A program made the translations under genes and the position numbers. From Oryzobacter faecalis (lineage in GTDB: Bacteria; Actinomycetota; Actinomycetes; Actinomycetales; Dermatophilaceae), in contig NZ_JBKOFW010000002.1 of assembly GCF_046764005.1 (NCBI RefSeq), positions 124,001 through 188,000 on the forward strand: 64,000 nucleotides of DNA, read 5' to 3'. This document shows, one piece after another, positions 52,042 through 59,966 of this stretch. Position 1 is the stretch's first letter. Each line of letters starts with the position of its first letter. The notes beneath the pieces are model-generated. The model was given only the letters and a program-made list of their open reading frames with translations. It did not search any database and was not told the DNA's origin.

Positions 52042-54510
52042 GTGATCGAGCTGACCCGCAAGCAGGTCGTCATCGACGGCACACCCCGCATCGTCATGGC
52101 GGGGGAGGTGCACTACTTCCGGGTGGCCCGCGAGGAGTGGGAGCAACGGCTCGACCTCGTCGTCGAGGCCGGCCTCACCGCCGTGGCCTCCTACATCCCG
52201 TGGGTGTACCACGAGCTCCCCGACGGCACGATCGACGTCAGCGGGACGACGCGACCCGAGCGCGACGTCGCGGCGTTCGTCGACCTGTGCGCCGACCGCG
52301 GGCTGATGTTCATCGCCCGACCGGGGCCGTTCGTCATGGCCGAGCTGAAGAACGAGGGCATCCCCTTCCGCGTCTACCGCGAGCACCCCGAGATCGTGCC
52401 GGGCGGCTGGGACGGCGTGCCGACCCCGTCGCGCACCGTCGACTACCTCGCTCCGGCCTTCCTCGAGGAGACGCGGCGCTGGTACGAGGCGATCCTCCCC
52501 GTGCTCGTGCCGCGGCTGCAGCCGAACGGCGGCAACGTCGTCATGGTCCAGCTCGACAACGAGGTCGGGATGCTCGCGTGGGTCACGAACTCGCCCGACC
52601 TCACCGACCACCTGCTCGAGCACTTCGCCCGTTGGGTCGACGTGAAGTACGGCGCCGCGCGGCCGTACCCGGCCGCCCCGGGCGGTGACGGCTGGGCGGA
52701 GGTCGTCCGATCCCCCTCCGAGGAGTGGGCCGGGCCGCTGCGCGTGGACCTCGGCGAGTTCATGCGCGAGCGGTTCGCCGACTACGTCGTCGCACTGCGG
52801 ACGATGGCCGAGGACCTCGGGGTGCGCGGCGTGCCCTTCGCCATCAACATCCACGGCACGGAGGGCGGCAGCGGCACCCCCTTCCCCATCGGCATCAGCC
52901 AGCTCGTGCGGACCTACTCCGGGATCCCCGGGATGGTCTCGGGCAGCGACCACTACATGGGGGAGGCGACGCTGACGACGATGAGCGACCTCTACGTCAT
53001 CAACGCGTTCATGGACGCCGTCCACGACGACGACCAGCCCCTCACCTCACTGGAGTTCGAGGCCGGCTCGGGCGACTACGGCGCCGGCGCGGAGATGCAG
53101 TACGACCCCTCGACCGCCGAGCTGAAGACCCGGCTCTGCCTCGCCCAGGGCAACCGGCTGGTCAACTACTACCTCTTCGCCGGCGGCATCAACCCGCCGC
53201 TCGACGAGGTCGTCGACGACGGCAACGACCGGCTCTCCTTCACGGGTGAGCGCCACGGGACGGCGGCCCCGGTCGGGCCCGAGGGCCAGCGCGGGTTCGC
53301 CTACGCGGCGACCGCCCGCACGGTGCACGCGGTCACCGCGAACGAGCCGTGGCTCGCGGTCATGGACGAGGAGCACGACGAGGTCGAGCTCGGCCTCGTC
53401 CTCGACGCCTACGCCACGGAGTACCACCATCCCGCGTCCGCGCTGATGACGGACGCCGTCACCGACCTGACCCAGCACCGCGGGGCCGGCCAGCGACGGG
53501 CCCTCGTGCGGTCGCTGCTCCTCGGCGGGTACCGGTTCGGCGCGGTGCACCTCGAGGAGCGTTCTCCCCGAGCCGGATCCGTCCTCGTGCTGGGAGCGGG
53601 ACGCTACCTGGCCGCGGACGTCCAGCGCCGCGTCGTCGCCCACGCCGAGGCCGGCGGCCGCGTCCTCCTCCTGGGCCCGGTGCCGGAGCGGGACCTCGAC
53701 GGGTCGCCCTGCCACGTCCTGGCCGACGCCCTCGACCTCGGCCACGGCGAGGTCGTCCGCGACAGCGGCCACTACTACCCGTCGGTGGTCGCCCACGGCT
53801 GGGCCGCGCCGTGGCCCGAGACGCGCGTCGGCTGGCGCCAGGAGCTGCGCCCGACCCGTGGCGACGTCGTCCTCACCGACGTGTACGGCACTGCCTGCGG
53901 TGTCGACGTCCCCCTCGGCGACGGTCGCGTCGTCCTCCTCGCGGCCGAGCTGCCCTCGAGCCGCGAGCTGTTCACGCGGGCCCTCACCGCTCTCGGCGCG
54001 ACGGCCGGTGTCTCGACGTCGACGCCGTTCCCCGGCGTCATCACGACGACGACGGCATCGGCCGACGGGCAGCGCGCGCTCCACCTCATCAACGTCTCCG
54101 GGGCGGCCCTGCCCACCACCGTCACGCTCGACGGTGAGGAGCTCTTCGACGGGGCCGCCCTCCAGGTGCCGCCGCGGTCGGGGTTCGTCCTCCCGCTCGG
54201 GCTCGACGTCGCCGGGGTCCGCCTCCTCGGCGGGACCGGCGAGGTCGCGGGGGTCGAGGACGGGGCGATCCGGTTCCGGCCGTTCCTCGGCCTCGACGAC
54301 GGCCCCGGGCACGTCGACATCGCGCCGGGAACGGTCGTCCTCCCCGGCGACGGCTACGAGGTGACGCCGTTCCCCGACGGCACCGTCCGGGTGACGCCTC
54401 TGGACGCGGCGGCCGAGCTCGTCGTCCGGGTGGACACGAGGTCCCCCCTCGTGGACCCGAACCCCGAGCCCGGACCGGAGCTCGTCATCGAGGCATCCCA
54501 GCGCGCCTGA
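52042..54510 (+). CDS. GH35-family enzyme, divergent (possible beta-1,2-glucosyltransferase or glucosidase)
   Basis: About 822 residues. The N-terminal TIM barrel has the GH35 start MAGEVHYFRVAREEWEQRLDLVVEAGL, acid/base Glu174 in VMVQLDNEVGM and likely nucleophile Glu338 in LTSLEFEAGSG. The usual W-N-x-H-E-P strand is changed to YIPWVYHEL, so the sugar pocket probably differs from beta-galactosidases. Beta-rich domains fill the C-terminal half. A GH35 member from Ignavibacterium acting on beta-1,2-glucosidic bonds as a transferase is known to me from memory. Its operon with GH94 and GH3 points the same way. GTG start with AGGAGA upstream. Confidence 0.82.
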   Translation: MIELTRKQVVIDGTPRIVMAGEVHYFRVAREEWEQRLDLVVEAGLTAVASYIPWVYHELPDGTIDVSGTTRPERDVAAFVDLCADRGLMFIARPGPFVMAELKNEGIPFRVYREHPEIVPGGWDGVPTPSRTVDYLAPAFLEETRRWYEAILPVLVPRLQPNGGNVVMVQLDNEVGMLAWVTNSPDLTDHLLEHFARWVDVKYGAARPYPAAPGGDGWAEVVRSPSEEWAGPLRVDLGEFMRERFADYVVALRTMAEDLGVRGVPFAINIHGTEGGSGTPFPIGISQLVRTYSGIPGMVSGSDHYMGEATLTTMSDLYVINAFMDAVHDDDQPLTSLEFEAGSGDYGAGAEMQYDPSTAELKTRLCLAQGNRLVNYYLFAGGINPPLDEVVDDGNDRLSFTGERHGTAAPVGPEGQRGFAYAATARTVHAVTANEPWLAVMDEEHDEVELGLVLDAYATEYHHPASALMTDAVTDLTQHRGAGQRRALVRSLLLGGYRFGAVHLEERSPRAGSVLVLGAGRYLAADVQRRVVAHAEAGGRVLLLGPVPERDLDGSPCHVLADALDLGHGEVVRDSGHYYPSVVAHGWAAPWPETRVGWRQELRPTRGDVVLTDVYGTACGVDVPLGDGRVVLLAAELPSSRELFTRALTALGATAGVSTSTPFPGVITTTTASADGQRALHLINVSGAALPTTVTLDGEELFDGAALQVPPRSGFVLPLGLDVAGVRLLGGTGEVAGVEDGAIRFRPFLGLDDGPGHVDIAPGTVVLPGDGYEVTPFPDGTVRVTPLDAAAELVVRVDTRSPLVDPNPEPGPELVIEASQRA

Positions 54511-54541
54511 CCCCCGGCCTCCGTCGCGGGGCCCGGGGTCA
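54508..54541. terminator. Hairpin containing both convergent stop codons
   Basis: Two 12-base arms (54508-54519 and 54530-54541) pair with one mismatch. The left arm begins with the TGA of the GH35 gene and the right arm ends with the TGA of the App1 gene read on the minus strand. A probable bidirectional terminator. Confidence 0.5.
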
Positions 54542-55693
54542 GCGGTCGTCGGGGTCGGGCAGGAGGTACTCGGGCGGGTCGTCGATGGAGGTGACGATGC
54601 CCGAGGCGTGCCGGGCCAACGTCCGCACGGGGACGTCGTCGCCCCGCCAGACGCCCCGGACGAGGTCGGCCAGCCCGTAGCCGTCGGGAGCCCGGACGAC
54701 CGGGACCTCGAGGTCCTCCGTCGGTGCCGGGTTGAGGTCGTCGTTGGCCAGGGGCACGCCGTGGGAGAGCACCTGCTGGCCCGGCGACAGCTCGCGGATG
54801 GCGATGGCCCGCACGTGGTCGGGCCGGCGGGAGGCGAACTCGGTGTACAGCCGCGGGTCGTGCTGCCCGTCGTCACCCACGAGCAGCCACTTCACGTGCG
54901 GCAGCTCGCGCGCGAGGCGGTGCAGCTGGGCGCGCTTGTGGTCCTGCCCGGACCGGAACCAGCCGGTGTTCGTCGGCCCCCAGTCGGTCATGAGGAGCGG
55001 GCCGGCCGGGTACCCGTTGCGCCGGAGGAAGCGGGTCAGGGCGGGCGCGGTGTTCCACGCGCCCGTGGAGAGGTAGACCACCGGGGCGTCGGGCCGCTCG
55101 GCCAGGAGCTCGCGGTACATCGTCGCCATCCCGGGGACCGGCTTGCGCGCGCCCTCGGACCGCACGAAGGTGTTCCAGCCGGCGATGAGGGGCCGTGGCA
55201 ACGAGGTCGACAGCACGGTGTCGTCGATGTCGCTGATGATGCCGTGGGTCACGGTGGTGCCGACGACGAGGACCGGCACGTCGATCGTCTCGGCCCGAGG
55301 CGACCCGATATAGACCCGGTGCCAGCCCGGCGTCAGGCCGTGGCCGCGCACGGAGAGGTCGATGTAGCCACCGCGGTCGGTGCGCGTCGGGATGATCCGC
55401 TCGTTGACCCGCACGGTCACCGGCTCGTCGGCCGCCGGCGTCGCGACGAACGCCCGCCACCCCCGCGTCTCGAGCTCGACCGCCCGCAGGCGCGCTGCGT
55501 ACGTGGGCTCCTCGGGCTCGTCCTCGGGGAGGCCGCGGGTCATGATCACGCGCCCGAAGATCCGCAGCTGGGTCGCGCTGCCGTACCCGGTGCACGGCAC
55601 GACCCGGGTCATCCACCCGCGCGCAGCGAGCAGGCTCGCCTTCCGGGCGTGGTAGGCGTCCTCGAGGACTGCTGCGGCGTGCGGTCGCGGCAT
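54539..55693 (-). CDS. App1-type (DUF2183) phosphatidate phosphatase-like protein
   Basis: About 384 residues. HAD-type motifs: HGIISDIDDTVLST (nucleophile Asp and acid Asp), VYLSTGAWN (motif II), KRAQLHRL (motif III lysine) and LLVGDDGQHD (motif IV), matching App1/DUF2183. The first ~140 residues include a beta-sandwich-like part with RVNERIIPTRTDRGGYIDL. Yeast App1 dephosphorylates phosphatidate; bacterial members are common and little studied. TAGCAT lies six bases before the ATG. Confidence 0.92.
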   Translation of the reverse strand: MPRPHAAAVLEDAYHARKASLLAARGWMTRVVPCTGYGSATQLRIFGRVIMTRGLPEDEPEEPTYAARLRAVELETRGWRAFVATPAADEPVTVRVNERIIPTRTDRGGYIDLSVRGHGLTPGWHRVYIGSPRAETIDVPVLVVGTTVTHGIISDIDDTVLSTSLPRPLIAGWNTFVRSEGARKPVPGMATMYRELLAERPDAPVVYLSTGAWNTAPALTRFLRRNGYPAGPLLMTDWGPTNTGWFRSGQDHKRAQLHRLARELPHVKWLLVGDDGQHDPRLYTEFASRRPDHVRAIAIRELSPGQQVLSHGVPLANDDLNPAPTEDLEVPVVRAPDGYGLADLVRGVWRGDDVPVRTLARHASGIVTSIDDPPEYLLPDPDDR

Positions 55694-55699
55694 GAGCCG

Positions 55700-55705
55700 A
55701 TGCTA
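55700..55705 (-). promoter_or_regulatory. Candidate -10 box (TAGCAT), leaderless start
   Basis: On the minus strand TAGCAT lies six bases before the ATG of the App1 gene. Confidence 0.4.
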
Positions 55706-55713
55706 GAGCAGCC

Positions 55714-56490
55714 TCACGGGCCCTCCGCCCCGGCCGGTGCGCTCACCCCCGTGACGATCTGCTGCGCGAGGACGCGGACCTTGACGTTGCGGTCCTGGGA
55801 GGTCTTGCGCAGCACCTCGAACGCCTCGTGCTCGGGCACGCCGCGCATCGCCATGATGACGCCCTTCGCCTGCTCGATGACGGCCCGGCTCGCCATCGCC
55901 TGCTCGAGCTGCCCGGCGAGGCGTCGGGCGCCGTCGAGGGCGGTCACGGCGACGAGGGCGTCGGCGCACCGCGACGCCGCCACCCGCACGAGCGCGGCGT
56001 CGAAGCCGTCGAAGGCGTGCGGCGCCCAGGCGTAGAGGTTCAGGGCACCGACGCACTCGGTGCCGCTGACGAGGGGGAGCGCGAGGAGGCTGCGCATCCC
56101 CTCCTCGCGGCACTCCTGGGCGAAGTGGGGCCACCGCCCGTCGTCGACGACGAGGTCGCCGACGTGGTTCTCGCGGCGGTGTCGCGCGGCGTCGAGGCAG
56201 GGCCCCTCGTCGAGGGCGTACTGGACGGCGTCGATCTCGAGGGTCTGCACCGTCGTGTAGGCGGCCGTGTGGGGGCGGTCGGCGCTGAGCACGGTGACGC
56301 CCACCTCGTCGCACCCGTCGATGTGCCGCCGCACCGCGTGGACGACGCGTTCGAGGTAGTCGGACACCTGCTCCATCGACTCGAGGACGCCGCCGAGGTC
56401 GCTCGTCAGGGCCGCGAGGACGCGGGCCGAGGGGTCGTCGGCGGAGTCCGCGAGCGGACCCCGCGGCGGGTCGGCGACGTGGTTCGACAT
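55714..56490 (-). CDS. GAF-ANTAR domain regulator (second copy)
   Basis: About 258 residues. A GAF domain (GCDEVGVTVLSADRPHTAAYTTV, LDEGPCLDAARH, MRSLLALPLVSGTECVGALNLYA) is followed by an ANTAR helix bundle (RAVIEQAKGVIMAMRGVPEHEAFEVLRKTSQDRNVKVRVLAQQIV). It binds RNA hairpins to stop termination. CGGAGGA precedes the ATG at 56490. It is about 21 residues off in alignment from the one at 13596-14378 and not a recent duplicate. Confidence 0.88.
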   Translation of the reverse strand: MSNHVADPPRGPLADSADDPSARVLAALTSDLGGVLESMEQVSDYLERVVHAVRRHIDGCDEVGVTVLSADRPHTAAYTTVQTLEIDAVQYALDEGPCLDAARHRRENHVGDLVVDDGRWPHFAQECREEGMRSLLALPLVSGTECVGALNLYAWAPHAFDGFDAALVRVAASRCADALVAVTALDGARRLAGQLEQAMASRAVIEQAKGVIMAMRGVPEHEAFEVLRKTSQDRNVKVRVLAQQIVTGVSAPAGAEGP

Positions 56491-56566
56491 CGAGTTCCTC
56501 CGGGTCATGTGTGCGAACCCGAGCGTAGCGAGCGGCGGCGCCGCGCCGAAGGCCGAACCTGCGACC

Positions 56567-57348
56567 ATGTCGAGGGTGCCGAGACACCGCAAAGCCGCCC
56601 CCGAGGGGGCGGCTCGCTACGCCGCGTGGGAGGCCGCAGGCCTTCGGTGGCTCGCCGAGGCGGTGCCCGACGGTGGCGCCCGGGTCGTCGAGGTGCTCGA
56701 TGTCGGCCCCGGGCACCTGGACCTGCGCAGGCTCGAGCCCGCGCCGGCCACGCCGGCGCTCGCCCGGGAGCTCGGCCGCGGGCTCGCCGTCACGCACCGC
56801 GCCCCCGCCCCCGCCTTCGGTTGCGGGCCGCCCGGCTGGGAGGGCGACGGCTGGCTCGGACCCACGAGCAAGCCCCTCCCGCTGCCCCTCGGGGCGTGGG
56901 AGTCGTGGGGCACCTTCCTCGCCGAGGCCCGCCTGGCCCCCCTCGTCCGCTCGGCCGCGACGACGGCAGCCTCGACCCCGGTGACGGTGCCGTCCTCGAC
57001 CGCTTCGCCGCCACGGTGGCCTCCGGCGCCCTCGACACCGGTGACGCCCCCGCGCGCCTGCACGGCGACCTCTGGTCGGGCAACGTCGTCTGGACCGCCG
57101 GCGGCGCCGTGCTCATCGACCCCGCGGCGCACGGCGGCCACCGCGAGGCGGACCTCGCGATGCTCGCCCTCTTCGGCTGCCCCGGGCTCGAGGACGTCCT
57201 CGCCGGCTACGAGGAGGTCGCGCCCCTCGCCCCCGGGTGGCGCGAGCGGGTCGCCCTCCACCAGGTCCACCCCCTCCTGCTGCACGCCGTGCTGTTCGGC
57301 GGCGGGTACGCGCGTCAGGCGGTTCGCGCCGCGTCGCGGTACCTCTGA
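56567..57348 (+). pseudogene. Fructosamine kinase gene with single-base frameshift
   Basis: The two halves of a fructosamine-3-kinase-type protein lie in different frames. The first runs from MSRVPRHRKAAPEGAARYAAWEAAGLRWLAEA through WGTFLAEARLAPLVRSA; the second from RDDGSLDPGDGAVLDRFAATVASG through the catalytic LHGDLWSGNVVW, LIDPAAHGGHREADLAMLALFG and FGGGYARQAVRAASRYL to the stop at 57348. The break falls at about 56955-56958, where TCGGCCGCGAC lacks one C to join the frames. All family motifs remain, so the gene is freshly broken or the assembly has lost a base. The intact enzyme would phosphorylate ketoamine adducts on proteins. Confidence 0.75.
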
Positions 57349-57364
57349 CCGGCACACTGGGCCG

Positions 57365-58552
57365 GTGCTCCTCGACGCGTTCGGCTGCCGGTGGCGCCTC
57401 GACGTGTCCGGGCTCGGCCCCGACCTCGGGCCCCGGGTCGAGGAGCTGTGGTCCCGTGCGGCCGTGGCCGACGAGTCGGAGGACGGCGAGGACGGTTGCG
57501 CCGCACCGGTGTTCGTCGTCACGAGGGGGTCGCACCCGGGGCTGGTCGTCATCGACGGCGACGAGCAGGACGCCACGGACGACGAGGTGCCCTACGCCGT
57601 GTCGCGCGCACTGACCTTCGCCTCGATCGTCCGGCGCACGGGGGAGTGCCTCATGCTCCACGCGGCGGGGGTGGCGGCGGCGGACGGCTCGACCGTCGCC
57701 CTCGTCGCTGCGTCCGGCACCGGCAAGACGACCGCGGCCTCGCGGCTCGGGCGACGCCTCGGCTACGTCACCGACGAGACCGTGGCCGTCGAGGACGACC
57801 TGCGGGTGCGCGCGTACCCGAAGCCGCTGTCGGTCGTCGTCGACCCGACCGACCCGCACGGCAAGTCCGAGCACTCGCCCGACGAGCTGGGACTGCTCAC
57901 GGCGCCCGCCGACCTCCGGCTCGTCGCCACCGTGGTCCTCGAGCGCACCGACGAGGTCGACGCCCCCGTCCTCGAGCCGTTCGCGCTCGTCGACGCCGCG
58001 ACCCTCGTCCTCCCTCAGACGTCCGCACTGCCCAGCCTCGAGCGCCCGCTCGACCGGCTCGCCGAGGTGCTCGTCGCCGGCCACGGCCCGTGGCGGCTGC
58101 GCTACCGGGAGATCGAGGACTGCGCGACGATCGTGGCCGAGCTCGCCGCCGGGCGGACCCCCGGCGGGCTGCCCGAGAAGGTCGAGTGGCAGTGGCTCGC
58201 CGGCAGCGCCGACCCGGCCACCGCGGCCGCGAGGCAGCAGCCGCCCCCCGTGCCACCGCCCCCGGGCGTCTTCGTCCCGGACCTGGTCGTCGAGATCGAC
58301 ACGGTCGTCGTCCGGGCGCCCTACGACGACGCCCTCGTGTCCGACGGCGCGGTGCTCGTCCTCCAGGACGCCCTCCCGACGACCCTCCCGGGCCTGGCCG
58401 CCCGGGCCTGGCTCGCGGCGACCGAGCCGACGAGCGTCGCGCGGCTGGTCGAGGACGCCGAGGACGGCCTCGGTTCGCACCCGGAGGCCGAGCGCCTCGT
58501 CCTCGGGGCGGTGCGCTCGCTCGTCGAGGGCGGGCTGCTCCGCGCCCGCTGA
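57365..58552 (+). CDS. HprK-related P-loop kinase with C-terminal PqqD-like domain
   Basis: About 395 residues. The centre (residues ~80-260) has HPr-kinase-like features: SIVRRTGECLMLHAAGVAAADGSTVALVAASGTGKTTAASRLGRRLGYVTDETVAVE, with Walker A at ~116-124, and the YPKPLSVVVD strand. The last ~90 residues (DALVSDGAVLVLQDALPTTLPGLAARAWLAATEP, VLGAVRSLVEGGLLRAR) look like a PqqD-like winged helix, the fold used as a RiPP-recognition element. A proline-rich linker joins the parts. No precursor peptide or cyclase gene is seen. The GTG is 16 bases after the fructosamine kinase stop. The target is unknown. Confidence 0.75.
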   Translation: MLLDAFGCRWRLDVSGLGPDLGPRVEELWSRAAVADESEDGEDGCAAPVFVVTRGSHPGLVVIDGDEQDATDDEVPYAVSRALTFASIVRRTGECLMLHAAGVAAADGSTVALVAASGTGKTTAASRLGRRLGYVTDETVAVEDDLRVRAYPKPLSVVVDPTDPHGKSEHSPDELGLLTAPADLRLVATVVLERTDEVDAPVLEPFALVDAATLVLPQTSALPSLERPLDRLAEVLVAGHGPWRLRYREIEDCATIVAELAAGRTPGGLPEKVEWQWLAGSADPATAAARQQPPPVPPPPGVFVPDLVVEIDTVVVRAPYDDALVSDGAVLVLQDALPTTLPGLAARAWLAATEPTSVARLVEDAEDGLGSHPEAERLVLGAVRSLVEGGLLRAR

Positions 58553-58598
58553 CCGGGGCCGGCGGGCCGGCCGGCCGGCAGCGCGCCGGGCGGTCGGG

Positions 58599-58880
58599 TC
58601 AGGGGCAGGCGCAGGGCACCGCGCCGCACCGCGGGCAGCCGGAGGCGTAGCGCTCGATGGCGGCGGTGAGGTCGACGTCGACCTGGTTGGCGAGCGAGGC
58701 CACCCACGCGAGGACGTCGGCGAACTCGTGCTCGCGCTCGGCGTGGCTGCCCTTGCGGACCGCCTGGGCCAGCTCGCCCACCTCCTCCGCGAGCCACGCC
58801 ACGGTGCTCGGGACCCCCCGCGCCCGGTCGCGCTCGCCGTACGTGCGCTCGATGACGTCCTGGAGTCGGGCGAGGTCCAT
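58599..58880 (-). CDS. MazG-like nucleotide pyrophosphohydrolase with zinc-finger tail
   Basis: About 93 residues. A single MazG-type helical bundle: WLAEEVGELAQAVRKG and HEFADVLAWVASLANQVDVDL supply the ExxE and ExxD metal ligands. A tail CPRCGAVPCACP is probably a small zinc site or redox motif. Small MazG proteins hydrolyse NTPs to NMP and pyrophosphate. Start is six bases after TAGGTT. Confidence 0.9.
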   Translation of the reverse strand: MDLARLQDVIERTYGERDRARGVPSTVAWLAEEVGELAQAVRKGSHAEREHEFADVLAWVASLANQVDVDLTAAIERYASGCPRCGAVPCACP

Positions 58881-58886
58881 GGCGGG

Positions 58887-58892
58887 AACCTA
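58887..58892 (-). promoter_or_regulatory. Candidate -10 box (TAGGTT), leaderless start
   Basis: On the minus strand TAGGTT ends six bases before the ATG of the MazG-like gene. Confidence 0.4.
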
Positions 58893-58913
58893 CCGGCCGC
58901 GCCGTCGGTGCCC

Positions 58914-59576
58914 TCAGTTCAGGCCGGCGCCACCGACCGGCGGGGGCGTGGGCACCGCGCCGAACCGTCCGATGATGGCGGCCTCGCGGCGCAGCAGCGC
59001 GAGGACGGTGCGCAGCCGGGTCGCGGCGTCCGGGCCGTCGAGGACCCGCTGGCGGTCCGAGGCGTCGAGCACCATCCGCTCGACGACCCGGTAGGCCACC
59101 TGGGTCGCCGCCGCTTCGACCGGCTCGGCCACGGCACCGAGCCGGTCGAGGTAGGCGGCGTGCTCGGCGAGCACGACCTCGGCGAGCCGCCCGACCTCGG
59201 GGTCGTCGGCCCGGGGCTCGTCGAGCCACGTGACCTCGCCGGTCGTGAACGGGGTGCCCGCTGCCTCGTCGAGCCCGTCGAGCCGGAAGCGCCGCACCCC
59301 GGTCGCGACGAGGTGGACGACCGTGCCGACGGGGCTCTCCGCGAGCGCCATCGCGTCGACGCGGGCCTCGCAGCCGATCCCCTCGAGGTCGGCGACGGCG
59401 TCGGGCCCGACCTCGTGACCGGTGCGGATGTGCACGACGCCGAAGCGCCGGTCGTCCTCCTCCTGCTCCGCGAGCCGCCGTGCGAGGTCGAGGTAGCGCG
59501 GCTCGAACAGCTGGAGCGGCAGCCGCGCGCCGGGCAGGAGGACCGTGCCGAGCGGGAAGAGGGGCAGCGACACCAT
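58914..59576 (-). CDS. LON substrate-binding-domain protein
   Basis: About 220 residues containing only the Lon N-terminal domain: MVSLPLFPLGTVLLPGARLPLQLFEPRY, FGVVHIRTGHEVGP, ARVDAM and VHLVATGVRRFRLDG. No ATPase or protease domain follows. Such stand-alone LON-domain proteins are common in actinobacteria and their role is unknown. The ATG at 59576 is the conserved start; TACAGT five bases before it suggests a leaderless mRNA. It lies 22 bases upstream of the MazG-like gene's -10 region. Confidence 0.92.
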   Translation of the reverse strand: MVSLPLFPLGTVLLPGARLPLQLFEPRYLDLARRLAEQEEDDRRFGVVHIRTGHEVGPDAVADLEGIGCEARVDAMALAESPVGTVVHLVATGVRRFRLDGLDEAAGTPFTTGEVTWLDEPRADDPEVGRLAEVVLAEHAAYLDRLGAVAEPVEAAATQVAYRVVERMVLDASDRQRVLDGPDAATRLRTVLALLRREAAIIGRFGAVPTPPPVGGAGLN

Positions 59577-59581
59577 GGGCC

Positions 59582-59587
59582 ACTGTA
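59582..59587 (-). promoter_or_regulatory. Candidate -10 box (TACAGT), leaderless start
   Basis: On the minus strand TACAGT lies five bases before the ATG of the LON-domain gene. Confidence 0.4.
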
Positions 59588-59657
59588 GGCACCGGTCGGC
59601 AGCACACGCCCCGCACGGCACCTTCGTGGTCGAAGGTCCAGGGCCGCGGCCTTCCAC

Positions 59658-59709
59658 GCGAACGTGGGTGAAGATCGTCGGTGGGCCGACGATCTTCACC
59701 CACGTTCGC
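59658..59709. repeat. Long intergenic palindrome, family F (copy 1)
   Basis: Perfect 24-bp arms (59658-59681 and 59686-59709) with a TGGG loop. It shares CGTGGGTGA..GATCGTCG with a decayed copy at 37165-37212. Confidence 0.85.
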
Positions 59710-59966
59710 CCGAGGGGAGGGCGGGGCAGGGCGGGGCAGGGCGGTGGTGGCCGCGGGGCGCCGATTGAGGGGATGTCGGCCTCGCCCCGTACAGTGGTCG
59801 GCAACGACCCGCCATCTGCCTCGGGTCGCCGAACGTCTGATGTCGATGCCACGCGACCCCCCATGGGCCGGTCGCGGCGCCGAGGCCCCAGAGCCCGCCC
59901 GGCAGAACATCCCGTCGTCGCCGACGCAGCCGTCCGCGACGCCCACCTCAGCTACGGAGCTCCTCC
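59710..59966 (+). promoter_or_regulatory. Upstream region and long leader of the DEAD-box helicase
   Basis: About 257 bases without a gene. A GGGGCAGGGCGGGGCAGGGCGG tract (59725-59747 area) is followed by a possible promoter, TTGAGG at 59765-59770 and TACAGT at 59790-59795, 19 bases apart. That would leave a leader of about 165 bases, as is common for cold-shock-type helicase genes. No defined RNA element is recognised. Confidence 0.35.

Noticed and set aside
56955..56958. Programmed -1 frameshift in the fructosamine kinase
   Set aside because: No slippery heptamer or downstream pseudoknot is evident, and a simple missing C explains the shift, so recoding is unlikely.
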